64,000 bases of DNA from Paenibacillus lemnae. Its GTDB lineage: Bacteria; Bacillota; Bacilli; Paenibacillales; Paenibacillaceae. The stretch is from the NCBI RefSeq assembly GCF_012933385.1, contig NZ_JABBPN010000014.1, forward strand, positions 55,501 through 119,500, in the 5' to 3' direction. The translations under genes were made by a program, and so were the position numbers. The notes beneath the pieces were generated by a model that was not told the origin of the DNA, did not search any database, and saw only the letters and a list, made by a program, of their open reading frames with translations. Below, piece after piece: positions 34,212-43,945 of this stretch (its first letter is position 1; every line of letters starts with the position of its first letter).

Positions 34212-36947
34212 ATGGTAAAATATACGCCGATGATTGAACAATATTTAGGGGTTAAAGAACAGGCGCAGGATGCGTTTCTTTTTTTTCGTTTAGGGGATTT
34301 TTATGAAATGTTCTTTGATGATGCCGTGCTGGCATCCAAAGAGCTGGAAATTACATTGACAGGCCGGGAAGGCGGGGGCGGCGACAAGATTCCGATGTGC
34401 GGCGTTCCCTATCATTCGGCCGAAGGTTATATACAGCGTTTGATTGAGAAGGGATACAAAGTCGCCATCTGTGAACAGATGGAGGACCCGTCCGCCACCA
34501 AAGGGATGGTTCATCGAGAAATTGTCCGTGTGGTTACACCGGGCACAATTATGGAAGGCAAAGCGGTTCGTGACAAGGCCAACAATTACATGCTGTGTAT
34601 TACGACGCATGGCGGGCTGATGGCACTGGCGGCATGCGACCTGTCTACAGGCGAATTGTATGTCACATCGATGACTTACTCGGAAGAATGGCTCCGAGAC
34701 GAGATCGGGATATATGAGCCTTCGGAAATGATCGGGGATCACGCTTTGCTTGAACTGGTATCTTCTCCGTCGATGCCTTTAAGCCGTCCCGTTCTTTATA
34801 CAGGATGGGAACGCCGCCAGGATGATCTGGTGTCTGCGCAGTTTGGAGATGCAGCATGGGCCAGACTGGATGAAGAACGTCAAAAATGCGTGTCACTGCT
34901 CATTGCTTATCTGAGTGAAACCCAGAAGCGGAGGCTGGGCCAGTTAACACGAATCTCCTCCTATGAGCCAGGCCAATTTATGGTACTGGACCCGTTCACA
35001 AGACGGAATCTGGAGCTGGTGGAAACGGTCAGAGAGCGTTCCAAAAAAGGATCGCTTCTATGGCTGCTGGATCAGACGGAAACGTCGATGGGATCACGTC
35101 TGCTGAGAAGGTGGATCGATAAGCCGCTGCTGTCACGAGGACGCATTGAGGACCGGCTGGAGGCTGTAGGGCAGCTTTACCATCAGTACATACTGAGGGA
35201 AGATTTGCGCACGGCGCTTAAAGATATTTATGATCTGGAGCGGCTGGTGGGACGCATTGCTTTCGGCAGTGCTAACGGCCGGGATCTGAATGCACTCAAG
35301 CAGTCTCTGCGCCAGATCCCATCACTGAAAGAGTTGTGCGCTGCGTCCGGTTCAAACACACTGCAAAAGCTGTCGGAAAGCATGGACGTATGTGCAGACC
35401 TTTGCAAACTCATCGAGGATGCCGTATCTGAAGATCCGCCTGTGTCTGTACGGGACGGCGGGATCATCAAGACAGGTTATCATGAACGTCTGGACGAGCT
35501 TCGGGAAGCCAGCACGAGCGGCAAGCAGTGGATCGCTGAGCTGGAAGCGAGAGAACGAGCGGAGACAGGGATCAAGTCTTTAAAAATCGGCTACAACAAA
35601 GTATTTGGTTATTATATTGAAATTACAAAATCCAATCTTTCGGCACTTCAGGAGGGCAGGTATGAACGCAAGCAGACACTAGCCAATGCCGAGCGGTTTG
35701 TGACTCCTGAATTAAAGGAGAAAGAAGGCTTGATTCTTGAAGCTCAAGATAAAATGGTCGATCTGGAGTATGCCTTGTTCTCCGAGCTGCGGGATCAGCT
35801 GAACGCTCAGATCACCCGTCTGCAAAAGCTGGCTGAACATATTGCTGAAATGGATGTGTATCAATCCTTTGCTGCAGTTAGTGCAGAACACCGGTTTGTG
35901 AAGCCGGATCTTCATGACGGGTATGATGTTAGTATTGATGCAGGCCGTCATCCTGTGGTTGAGGCCGTTATGCATGAATCATCCTTCATTTCAAACGGCA
36001 GTGAATTAAAGAAGGATGAAGCTTCCATACTGCTGATTACAGGACCTAATATGGCGGGAAAAAGCACGTATATGCGTCAGGTGGCCTTGTTCTCGATCAT
36101 GGCCCAGATCGGCTGCTTTGTTCCTGCGGACAAGGCGGCACTTCCGTTAGTCGACCGCATTTTCACGCGAATAGGTGCTGCGGATGATTTGATTGGCGGA
36201 CAAAGCACCTTCATGGTGGAGATGGCTGACATTCAGCTCATGACCGAGAAAGCAACGCCCAAAAGCCTGATTATTATTGATGAGCTGGGGCGGGGGACAT
36301 CCACGAGCGAAGGCATGGCCATCGCACAGGCTGTCATTGAGTATGTTCATGATGTGATTGGCTGCAAGGCATTGGTATCAACACACTTTCATGAGCTAGC
36401 ACACCTTTCAGAGAGTTTGCACGGATTGGTGAATTATTCGATGGCTGTGCAGGAAAGCGGCGACAAAGTCCATTTCCTCCGCAAGCTGATTCCTGGTGCG
36501 GCAGACAGCAGCTACGGTATATATTGTGCCAGGCTGGCGGGACTCCCGGGCAGTATTATCGAACGTGCTTATGGTTTGCTGCAGGATCTGGAGAAAGCTT
36601 CACTTACCGCAGTGACAAAAGACGCTGGAGCGGTTCAGGTGGCTGCAGCTTATGAGGAGCAATCAGAGGCAGAACAGACGCCTGCAGCGGCTGCTGAGAG
36701 TGAGGTTGCTTCATCATCTTCCAGTCGCGTCGTTCAGATGTCCATGTTCGGAGAAGAAGAGAGGTCAGCACAGGCGTCCTCTGCAGACAAGCCTGAAGAA
36801 CCAAAGAGCCCGGCAGGTCTGGATCCGCAGCAGCTTGAAATTCTGGCATCCATCCAGTCTGCAGATATTATGAACCTGACACCACTGCAGGCCATGCAGC
36901 TGTTAAATGAATTGAGCATGAAAGCCAAACGGCTTCAATTGAAATAA
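34212..36947 (+). CDS. mutS: DNA mismatch repair protein MutS
   Basis: 911 residues, slightly long. MutS recognises mispaired bases and starts repair together with MutL. Seen: the mismatch-binding Phe-X-Glu in LFFRLGDFYEMFFDDA, ABC-type ATPase with Walker A TGPNMAGKST near residue 610, Walker B LIIIDELGRGTSTSEG and STHFHEL. A Ser/Ala/Glu-rich tail (about 800-870) precedes the final helix. GGAGG lies 7 nt before ATG. It is followed 25 nt later by mutL. Confidence 0.97.
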   Translation: MVKYTPMIEQYLGVKEQAQDAFLFFRLGDFYEMFFDDAVLASKELEITLTGREGGGGDKIPMCGVPYHSAEGYIQRLIEKGYKVAICEQMEDPSATKGMVHREIVRVVTPGTIMEGKAVRDKANNYMLCITTHGGLMALAACDLSTGELYVTSMTYSEEWLRDEIGIYEPSEMIGDHALLELVSSPSMPLSRPVLYTGWERRQDDLVSAQFGDAAWARLDEERQKCVSLLIAYLSETQKRRLGQLTRISSYEPGQFMVLDPFTRRNLELVETVRERSKKGSLLWLLDQTETSMGSRLLRRWIDKPLLSRGRIEDRLEAVGQLYHQYILREDLRTALKDIYDLERLVGRIAFGSANGRDLNALKQSLRQIPSLKELCAASGSNTLQKLSESMDVCADLCKLIEDAVSEDPPVSVRDGGIIKTGYHERLDELREASTSGKQWIAELEARERAETGIKSLKIGYNKVFGYYIEITKSNLSALQEGRYERKQTLANAERFVTPELKEKEGLILEAQDKMVDLEYALFSELRDQLNAQITRLQKLAEHIAEMDVYQSFAAVSAEHRFVKPDLHDGYDVSIDAGRHPVVEAVMHESSFISNGSELKKDEASILLITGPNMAGKSTYMRQVALFSIMAQIGCFVPADKAALPLVDRIFTRIGAADDLIGGQSTFMVEMADIQLMTEKATPKSLIIIDELGRGTSTSEGMAIAQAVIEYVHDVIGCKALVSTHFHELAHLSESLHGLVNYSMAVQESGDKVHFLRKLIPGAADSSYGIYCARLAGLPGSIIERAYGLLQDLEKASLTAVTKDAGAVQVAAAYEEQSEAEQTPAAAAESEVASSSSSRVVQMSMFGEEERSAQASSADKPEEPKSPAGLDPQQLEILASIQSADIMNLTPLQAMQLLNELSMKAKRLQLK

Positions 36948-36972
36948 ACGACAATGATGGGAGGTAGGGAAT

Positions 36973-38916
36973 ATGGCCAAGATTCACATATTGGACGAGC
37001 ATATCGCCAATCAGATTGCAGCAGGTGAGGTGGTTGAACGGCCTGCCTCCGTCGTTAAGGAGCTTGTGGAAAACGCAATCGATGCAGGCAGCAGTAAAAT
37101 CGATGTTTCTGTAGAAGAGGGCGGACTTCACAGTATACGGGTAACGGATAATGGCTCCGGGATTGATCCGGAAGACTGTGAAACGGCGTTTTATCGTCAT
37201 GCAACCAGTAAAATTTCACAGGGACGCGACCTGTTTCAGATTACAAGTCTGGGCTTCCGGGGTGAAGCCCTCCCTTCCATTGCAGCTGTCTCCAAGGTTT
37301 CGCTTAAAACATCGAACAATTTGAACGGTAAAGGCCGTCAGCTGGTCATTGAAGGCGGACAGCTGAAAGTAACCGAAGACATCGCTGCACCGCAGGGGAC
37401 GGACTTTGTGGTGAAGGAGCTGTTCTACAATACTCCGGCAAGACTGAAATATATGAAGACCATTCAAACGGAGCTGGGACATATATCAGATTATATGTAC
37501 CGGCTGGCCCTCTCAAGGCCGGATATCGCGTTCACGGTTCGGCATAATGGCAATACCCTGCTGCAAACGATGGGGAATGGAGACCTGCTGAATGTGATTG
37601 CTGCTGTATACGGAACTGGCACAGCTAAAGCCATGCTGCCGCTTCAAGGTGAAGATATGGATTACCGCTTGTCCGGGTTTGTCAGCCGGCCTGATTGGAC
37701 ACGTGCGAACCGAAATGCCATGTCTTTTATAATCAATGGCCGATACGTTCGCAGTTACGCTCTTTCCCAGGCGGTTTTGAGAGGCTACCATACCATGCTT
37801 CCGATTAACCGTTACCCTTTGATCGTTCTTAAGCTGGACATGCATCCATCACTTGTAGATGTGAATGTTCATCCTTCCAAGCTGGAGGTTCGCTTCAGCA
37901 AGGAGCCGGAGTTACTGTCCTTTGTCGAGGCATCGGTAGAAAGAATCCTGAAGCAGGAAGTGCTGATTCCAAGGCCAGCGAGGCAGAACTTAAGCAAGGA
38001 AGGCGATGCCTATATTCAGGAGCAGCTTTCGTTTCCCGGAAGCCAAAGCTCGAAACCTGCTGGAAAGACCTCATCTGAGGCTGACAAAGGTTCCCGGACA
38101 GCTGCAGAACTGCCAGTGACCCCGGAGACTCCTCCCGTGGAACGAGACTATTCCAGCAGTGAAAACAGGACCAATGACCAGGTAAGGGAGAAGCGCAGCA
38201 CTACTTTATACCCCGCTTCAGGAGCGGTATCTGAAGGTTACCGTAAGCCGTCAGCCGGAGAATATAATCCTACAAGAGGGATGAAAACTGAGGATTGGCT
38301 CAAAGCAGCCGGCGGCACAGCTGCAGAAATTCCTTCCTTCCCGGAACTGTCCCTAATTGGACAGCATCACGGTACTTATCTGATTGCACAAAATGACAGC
38401 GGCCTGTATCTGATCGACCAGCATGCAGCCCATGAGCGGATAAATTATGAATTTTATTATGAACAATTCGGGCGCCCTGCAGATGCATCACAGGAACTGC
38501 TGATTCCTATCACTTTGGAGTTTACACCCTCCGAAACAGAAAAAATGAAGGAACGTCTGACGTGGTTTGAACAGGTTGGCGTATATCTGGAGCATTTTGG
38601 CGGACAAACCTTTCTGGTTCGATCTCATCCGTACTGGTTTCCGAAAGGTGAGGAGAAGGACCTGATCCTGGAAATGGCTGAGTGGGTGCTCAGCGAAAGA
38701 AATATCGATCTGGCTAAACTTCGAGAAGCATCATCTGTAATGGTATCTTGTAAAGCTTCTATTAAAGCCAATCAAAAGCTGACAGAGCAGGAATCCGGCA
38801 AGCTTCTGGAGCGACTGGCCGCGTGCAGACAGCCTTATACATGCCCGCATGGAAGGCCCATAGTCATCTCTTTTTCATCGTATGATCTTGAAAAAATGTT
38901 TAAACGTGTCATGTAA
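36973..38916 (+). CDS. mutL: DNA mismatch repair protein MutL (endonuclease type)
   Basis: 647 residues. The N-terminal GHKL ATPase shows ELVENAIDAG, DNGSGI and LGFRGEALPSIA. A variable Pro/Ser-rich linker spans about 340-440. The C-terminal domain has the nicking-endonuclease motif DQHAAHERINYE, expected for bacteria that lack MutH, and a CPHGRP near the end. Cooperates with the adjacent mutS product. Start ATG is 7 nt after GGGAGGTAG. Confidence 0.97.
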   Translation: MAKIHILDEHIANQIAAGEVVERPASVVKELVENAIDAGSSKIDVSVEEGGLHSIRVTDNGSGIDPEDCETAFYRHATSKISQGRDLFQITSLGFRGEALPSIAAVSKVSLKTSNNLNGKGRQLVIEGGQLKVTEDIAAPQGTDFVVKELFYNTPARLKYMKTIQTELGHISDYMYRLALSRPDIAFTVRHNGNTLLQTMGNGDLLNVIAAVYGTGTAKAMLPLQGEDMDYRLSGFVSRPDWTRANRNAMSFIINGRYVRSYALSQAVLRGYHTMLPINRYPLIVLKLDMHPSLVDVNVHPSKLEVRFSKEPELLSFVEASVERILKQEVLIPRPARQNLSKEGDAYIQEQLSFPGSQSSKPAGKTSSEADKGSRTAAELPVTPETPPVERDYSSSENRTNDQVREKRSTTLYPASGAVSEGYRKPSAGEYNPTRGMKTEDWLKAAGGTAAEIPSFPELSLIGQHHGTYLIAQNDSGLYLIDQHAAHERINYEFYYEQFGRPADASQELLIPITLEFTPSETEKMKERLTWFEQVGVYLEHFGGQTFLVRSHPYWFPKGEEKDLILEMAEWVLSERNIDLAKLREASSVMVSCKASIKANQKLTEQESGKLLERLAACRQPYTCPHGRPIVISFSSYDLEKMFKRVM

Positions 38917-38934
38917 TGACCCAAGGAGGAACCC

Positions 38935-39711
38935 ATGATTATTACAACCGGAGAGGCTGAAGCGGCGCATTTGGTGGAACGCGCCCAGGTTCTTGCAAAG
39001 GAAACAGGATGTTTGTATATCCCCCGTGGAGGACAGTCCATAAAACGACTAGCTGCAAAAACGGGTGATCAGGATATTCTCGTTATCCTGGAGGGGCATG
39101 TGCGGTTGGGCGGACCGGGCCGCGAGACACTGGAGTTTCATCCCAGCATGGGCTTTGTCCGTTTGAAGCGAGTATTGAGAGGAGAACCAGATCTCATGCT
39201 TCAGGCTGCCCAGATGGAAGAAGGAGATACAGTAATTGACTGTACGGCAGGGCTTGGAACAGATGCTCTCGTATTTTCGATCAAAGCTGGAGTGAACGGA
39301 TCAGTAACCGCACTAGAGAGTTCCTACCCGCTTTATGTGCTTCTGAAAGAAGGCCTGGCTACGTATACCAGCCACCTGGCACAAAGTGATGAGGCAATGC
39401 GGAGAATTAAAGTTTTACACAGCGCACATTTGCAGTATTTGCAGGGATTGCCGGACAACAGTGCAGATATTGTATACTTTGATCCCATGTTTCGCGATCC
39501 TGTTACGGAATCAGCATCCATAAACCCTCTCCGACATTATGCCAATCCTGATCCGCTGGATGAAAGAAGCGTTCGGGAGGCGGTCAGGGTCGCCCGGAAA
39601 ACCGTGGTTATGAAAGAGAAGCGGGGAAGCCGGGAATTTGCCAGACTGGGCTTTGAGGTTCAGGAGCGGGGACATTCAAAAATAACGTACGGAGTGATCA
39701 GCAATGAATAG
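38935..39711 (+). CDS. RsmJ-like class I SAM-dependent methyltransferase
   Basis: 258 residues. The SAM-binding core is VIDCTAGLGTDALVFSIKAG (motif I) and the catalytic-region motif VYFDPMFRDP, resembling the DPMFP motif of RsmJ-type 16S rRNA methyltransferases. Whether it modifies the same rRNA base is unknown. RBS CAAGGAGG before ATG. The 3' end overlaps miaA by 8 nt, so the two RNA-modification genes may be coupled. Confidence 0.78.
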   Translation: MIITTGEAEAAHLVERAQVLAKETGCLYIPRGGQSIKRLAAKTGDQDILVILEGHVRLGGPGRETLEFHPSMGFVRLKRVLRGEPDLMLQAAQMEEGDTVIDCTAGLGTDALVFSIKAGVNGSVTALESSYPLYVLLKEGLATYTSHLAQSDEAMRRIKVLHSAHLQYLQGLPDNSADIVYFDPMFRDPVTESASINPLRHYANPDPLDERSVREAVRVARKTVVMKEKRGSREFARLGFEVQERGHSKITYGVISNE

Positions 39712-40663
39712 CGTTCCTAAGCCCAAATTGTTTGTGCTAATCGGTCCGACAGCAGTCGGAAAGACAAAAATGAGCATTGAACTTGCCAAGGAATTCCAAG
39801 GTGAAATCATATCCGGAGATTCCATGCAGGTATACAGGGGGATGGATATTGGCACAGCCAAGATTACCTCTTCCGAAATGGAAGGGATACCCCACCATTT
39901 AATCGATATTCATGAGCCTGACTATCCATATTCTGCAGCCGAATTTCAGGAGCAGAGCCGGCGTTTGATTGGTGAGATCAGCAGCCGTGGTCATCTTCCG
40001 ATGATTGTCGGCGGCACAGGACTGTATATCGAATCGGTGTGCTACAGTTATCAGTTCAGTGAATCGGGGGCAGACGAAGCCTTCAGAGATGAGCAGTTTG
40101 CTTACGCCCAGAAGTATGGTGCGGAAGCGCTGCATCAAAAATTGGGCACGGTAGATCCTGAAAGTGCCACCCGTCTTCATCCGAACGATCTCCGAAGGGT
40201 GGTACGAGCACTGGAAATCTTTCATGTGACCGGGACGCCCATGTCCGACCAATTAGCCGCTCAAAAAAAGGAGTCCCCGTATGACCTGTGCTTGATCGGT
40301 TTGACAATGGACAGGCAAATGCTATATAACCGTATTGAGGAACGGGTCGATTCCATGATGAACGGCGGATTGATCCAGGAAGTCTCCTCTCTAATGGAGA
40401 AGGGATATGCACCTGGTCTTGTATCGATGCAGGGACTCGGCTACAAAGAAATCGTGTCTTATTTACAGGGTGAGTGTAGTCTGGAAGAGGCGGTGGTGCT
40501 GCTGAAGCGCGATACGCGCCGTTTTGCCAAACGCCAGCTGTCCTGGTTCCGTCATATGCAGGATATCCAGTGGGTGGATGTCGGTGAAACCGGAGAATTT
40601 GAGGACAACTATGAAAAAATCCGTGCTATAATAGCAGGGAAGTTTCATATGAATCTTGAATAA
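39704..40663 (+). CDS. miaA: tRNA dimethylallyltransferase
   Basis: 319 residues. MiaA adds an isopentenyl group to A37 of tRNAs reading UNN codons. Seen: P-loop LIGPTAVGKT at residues 12-21, SGDSMQVYRGMDIGTAK, GGTGLYIES and KRDTRRFAKRQLSWFR, all typical. Ends in a Glu-rich tail. Starts inside the methyltransferase gene. Immediately followed by hfq, the common order in bacteria. Confidence 0.96.
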   Translation: MNSVPKPKLFVLIGPTAVGKTKMSIELAKEFQGEIISGDSMQVYRGMDIGTAKITSSEMEGIPHHLIDIHEPDYPYSAAEFQEQSRRLIGEISSRGHLPMIVGGTGLYIESVCYSYQFSESGADEAFRDEQFAYAQKYGAEALHQKLGTVDPESATRLHPNDLRRVVRALEIFHVTGTPMSDQLAAQKKESPYDLCLIGLTMDRQMLYNRIEERVDSMMNGGLIQEVSSLMEKGYAPGLVSMQGLGYKEIVSYLQGECSLEEAVVLLKRDTRRFAKRQLSWFRHMQDIQWVDVGETGEFEDNYEKIRAIIAGKFHMNLE

Positions 40664-40714
40664 CATGGATGAACAATCATCCACAATCTAATTGAACCAT
40701 TGGGGGTACGTCTA

Positions 40715-40954
40715 ATGAACAAGTCCATTAACATCCAAGATACGTTCTTAAATCAACTGCGCAAAGAGAACATTCCTGCTACCGTATACTTGACGAACGG
40801 CTTCCAAATTCGCGGAACGATTAAAGCCTTCGATAACTTCACCATTGTCATCGACAGCGATGGCCGTCAGCAAATGGTGTACAAGCATGCAATCTCCACG
40901 TTTATGCCGCAGCGAAATGTATCCCTAATGCAGGAACAGTCTGGAGAAGGATAG
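40715..40954 (+). CDS. hfq: RNA chaperone Hfq
   Basis: 79 residues. The Sm-like fold shows [40 protein letters not shown] (Sm1) and [12 protein letters not shown] (Sm2). Forms a hexameric ring that binds RNA. A TTG at 40700 is also in frame, but ATG 40715 lies 8 nt after TGGGGGTA. A TATAAT within the miaA 3' end (near 40625) could serve a separate promoter. Confidence 0.95.
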   Translation: MNKSINIQDTFLNQLRKENIPATVYLTNGFQIRGTIKAFDNFTIVIDSDGRQQMVYKHAISTFMPQRNVSLMQEQSGEG

Positions 40955-40973
40955 AACGATTCAGGCCGAACGT

Positions 40974-41000
40974 TTGAAATGAAACTTTTTGGTGTATAAT
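40974..41000 (+). promoter_or_regulatory. Candidate promoter of the penicillin-binding protein gene
   Basis: TTGAAA (40974-40979) and TATAAT (40995-41000) with a spacer of only 15 bp, so the -35 assignment is uncertain. The -10 is perfect. It lies about 110 nt before the start codon. Confidence 0.5.
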
Positions 41001-41024
41001 TCGTTTAGTTGTATAGGAGTGCGA

Positions 41025-41054
41025 AAGAGCAACCTGCGAAGGTTGTTCTTTTAT
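41025..41054 (+). terminator. Hairpin with T-rich end in the leader of the PBP gene
   Basis: AAGAGCAACCT pairs with AGGTTGTTCTT (one G-U), then TTATTTC. It may terminate hfq transcripts or attenuate transcripts starting at the promoter just upstream (TATAAT at 40995). Confidence 0.6.
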
Positions 41055-41111
41055 TTCAGGAAAGCATTGCTCCTAGCCAAGAAGAACAGGGAGTCAGGAG
41101 GGGTCCATTAC

Positions 41112-43835
41112 ATGGCGGATAACGACCAGAATCAAATGTCCAGGGTGAATAAAAACAAAGAAGCCCCGAAGACAAAGTCGTCAACATTGACTTCAAAGAA
41201 GAAAAAGAAAAAAGGTAAGAAAATAGGATGGATTTTATTTTTCACTGCGGTTATTGCGATATTTTGTGCCTTAGCCGGTTATTTGTTCATTATGGTCAGC
41301 GGAGAACGGCTTCTGGATGAAAACCGGGACAAGCTCACTGCAAATGGAACGTCCAAGGTATACGATCGCAATGGCAATCTGATGGGTGAGTTATCCATCC
41401 AAAAGAGCGACCCGGTTAATATCGAGGATGTTCCTGAGCTGCTGAAGGCTGCTTTCATTGCTACAGAGGATAAGCGCTTTGCGGAACATAATGGTGTGGA
41501 CATCTGGTCCATTGGCCGGGCGGCCGTGAAAGATATTATGGCCCGCTCTATGGTGGAAGGCGGCAGTACTATTACCCAGCAGTTAGCGAAGAACATCTTT
41601 CTGACCCGGGATAAAACATTCTTTAGAAAAGCGACCGAGGTTTCCATCGCACTTGCCCTTGAACGCAATCATACCAAGGATGAAATTCTGGGTATGTATT
41701 TGAACCGGATTAACTTTGGCGGTCCTTATTATGGAATCAAGGCTGCGTCCCAAAGATATTTCGGTAAAAGTAAATTGGACGAGCTTGAAATTTGGGAGAT
41801 GGCGACTTTGGCAGCAATGCCTAAGGGACCGTCGAAATATAACCCGCTTCGCAACCCCGAGCTGAGTAAAGAACGCAGAGCTGTCGTTCTTACCCTGATG
41901 CAGCAGCAAGGGTATATCACGGCAGAGGAAGCGGAGAAGGCCAAAAAGGTGGATTACAACTATAAGCCGCCTGCATCCCAGCAAAAGTATACAGCGTTTA
42001 TCGATTTTGTCATGGAAGAAGCCGAAGAGAAATGGGGTCTGACAGAGGATGATCTCAACATTGGCGGATATCAGATCTATACGACGATGGATGCTAATGC
42101 GCAGCAGGCTGTAGAGGATGAGTTTAACAATCCCGATAATTTTGAAAAAGGCGCAGGGGATGCTATCGTGCAGGGTTCCATGGTGATCATGAATCAGCAC
42201 AATGGCGGTATCGTCGCGATCAGCGGCGGCAGAGAGTATCAGCGTGGAGGCTTTAACCGCGCATTTGACAGCAAACGTCAGCCAGGATCTGCTTTAAAGC
42301 CGATCGTGGTATACGCACCTGCCCTCGAAAGTGATCCTGACTTATCTAAAGATTCCCGAATCACCAATGAGAAGCAGTGCTTTGGCAAATACTGTCCGAA
42401 TAACCTGCACGGTTATTCTCAAAGTGTCAGCATGGCTGAAGCGATTCAGCGTTCGGAAAATATTCCGGCTGTTTGGCTGCTGAATAAAATCGGGGTAAAG
42501 ACCGGATTTGAATTTGCCGAAAAATTGGGCATCAGTGTAACAGAGGCGGATCAAAATCTGTCCCTAGCTCTGGGCGCTACAGGGTCGAACACGTTTGAAA
42601 TGAGCCGGGCCTTCAGCTCTTTTGCTAATGGGGGAGAGCTGCATGAAGCTTACGCGATTAAACAGATCAAGAACAGCAGCGGGAAAGTGGTTCATGAAAA
42701 CAAGGGTACGAAGAATGAACGTGTCATGAGCAAAGATACAGCTGTGGAAATGACCGATATGATGCAGCTGGTGGTGCAGGATGGTACGGGACGAAACGCG
42801 AGAATCAGCCGTCCGGTTGCCGGTAAGACAGGTACTACACAGAGCGGAATTACCGGCGTCAGCGGTGTTCGTGATGTCTGGTTTGCAGGTTATACACCTG
42901 AACTGACTGCGGCCGTTTGGATGGGATATGATGAACCAAGTTCGGAACGTATGCTCAAGCAGAGCAGTCCGATGGCTGCAGCCATGTGGGGTAAAATTAT
43001 GGAAAAAGCTGTGCAGAATTATGAAGCACAGAACTTCCCTGCTCTGGATGCACCTGAAGCGCCGCCTGTTGAGGAAGAAGCTCCACAGCTGCAAGCTGTA
43101 AGCAATTTGAGTGGTTCTTACAATACTGAGCTGAAATCTGTAAATCTCAACTGGAGCGCTGTCGATCGAGGAGGCGTCCAGTACAGAGTGTACCGCAAAG
43201 AATCATCCGAGTCTGATTATACCCGGATTCAGGATTCTTTAGGAGGAACCTCTACTGATGATATTGGTGTCTTGGAAGGTCTGACATACAGCTACTATGT
43301 CACAGCCTATGATCCAGAGAGTGATCAGGAAAGCGAACCTTCTAATGTATTTCAAATCCTAATCGCCGGATCAGCTCCGCCGGAAGAGGAGCCTGAGCCA
43401 GAACCGGTACCGGAACCGGAAGAACAGCCAGAACCGGAACCCGAACCGGAAGTACAACCGGAACCTGAGCCCGAACCTGAAGCTCCTGCAGAAGGCACGC
43501 CGGGTGGAGAAAACAATCCAGGACAAAACCCGGGCAATGGACAAGGAAATGGCAGCGGAAACGGCTCCGGACAAGGGAATGGTCAAGGCGGTACGGATAC
43601 CGGCACACCTCCGGGTGATGAAGGGGATACTGGAGGTAGCGGTACCGGCAGTGGAACAGGTGAACCGGAGACGGGTGATGAAACGACAACGCCTGAGCCG
43701 GGAACCGATGGTACCGGAGAGACGGGAACAGAAGGTGCGGCAACACAGAGCGGAGATGGATCAGTACAGGGTACAGTAACAAGCCCTTCTGGTGGATCGA
43801 CGGACGTTCAAGGAAGTACCACAACTGAGCCTTAA
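41112..43835 (+). CDS. Class A penicillin-binding protein (PBP1A type)
   Basis: 907 residues. Lysine-rich cytoplasmic N-terminus, one membrane helix (WILFFTAVIAIFCALAGYLF), GT51 glycosyltransferase domain (EDKRFAEHNGVD, EGGSTITQQLAKN, about 90-270), transpeptidase domain with SXXK motif GSALKPI, SXN in RSEN region and KTGTT (about 350-640), a fibronectin-III-like domain (~680-770), then a Pro/Glu repeat and a Gly/Thr-rich tail. Builds and cross-links peptidoglycan outside the membrane. ATG 41112 is preceded by GGAGGGG; the frame is open upstream through the leader hairpin, which is not coding. Confidence 0.93.
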   Translation: MADNDQNQMSRVNKNKEAPKTKSSTLTSKKKKKKGKKIGWILFFTAVIAIFCALAGYLFIMVSGERLLDENRDKLTANGTSKVYDRNGNLMGELSIQKSDPVNIEDVPELLKAAFIATEDKRFAEHNGVDIWSIGRAAVKDIMARSMVEGGSTITQQLAKNIFLTRDKTFFRKATEVSIALALERNHTKDEILGMYLNRINFGGPYYGIKAASQRYFGKSKLDELEIWEMATLAAMPKGPSKYNPLRNPELSKERRAVVLTLMQQQGYITAEEAEKAKKVDYNYKPPASQQKYTAFIDFVMEEAEEKWGLTEDDLNIGGYQIYTTMDANAQQAVEDEFNNPDNFEKGAGDAIVQGSMVIMNQHNGGIVAISGGREYQRGGFNRAFDSKRQPGSALKPIVVYAPALESDPDLSKDSRITNEKQCFGKYCPNNLHGYSQSVSMAEAIQRSENIPAVWLLNKIGVKTGFEFAEKLGISVTEADQNLSLALGATGSNTFEMSRAFSSFANGGELHEAYAIKQIKNSSGKVVHENKGTKNERVMSKDTAVEMTDMMQLVVQDGTGRNARISRPVAGKTGTTQSGITGVSGVRDVWFAGYTPELTAAVWMGYDEPSSERMLKQSSPMAAAMWGKIMEKAVQNYEAQNFPALDAPEAPPVEEEAPQLQAVSNLSGSYNTELKSVNLNWSAVDRGGVQYRVYRKESSESDYTRIQDSLGGTSTDDIGVLEGLTYSYYVTAYDPESDQESEPSNVFQILIAGSAPPEEEPEPEPVPEPEEQPEPEPEPEVQPEPEPEPEAPAEGTPGGENNPGQNPGNGQGNGSGNGSGQGNGQGGTDTGTPPGDEGDTGGSGTGSGTGEPETGDETTTPEPGTDGTGETGTEGAATQSGDGSVQGTVTSPSGGSTDVQGSTTTEP
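43385..43490 (+). repeat. Pro/Glu codon repeat in the PBP tail
   Basis: Tandem GAACCG/GAGCCT/GAACCT-type hexanucleotide units encode PEPEPE-like stretches, followed by Gly-rich repeats to about 43800. Slippage between strains is expected. Confidence 0.8.
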
Positions 43836-43849
43836 AAGGATCAGAATAC

Positions 43850-43890
43850 AGCAGGTCGTCAGATTCTTAGTGACGGCCTGCTTTTATTTT
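43850..43890 (+). terminator. Terminator of the PBP gene
   Basis: AGCAGGTCGTCA pairs with TGACGGCCTGCT (one G-U), then TTTATTTTG. Confidence 0.82.
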
Positions 43891-43945
43891 GAGTGTATAA
43901 GACAAATGTGGTAAGCTGAGTTTACGATATGGGGAGGAAAATTCC

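Noticed and set aside
40989..41111. N-terminal extension of the PBP
   Set aside because: It would begin in the promoter region and pass through the leader hairpin; GGAGGGG before ATG 41112 decides the start.
41583..42200. 205-codon antisense frame within the PBP gene
   Set aside because: It lies over the GT51 and transpeptidase coding region, has no start signals and no family features.
43385..43820. Repeat array considered as CRISPR or satellite DNA
   Set aside because: The repeats are in-frame codon repeats of the PBP tail with no spacers.
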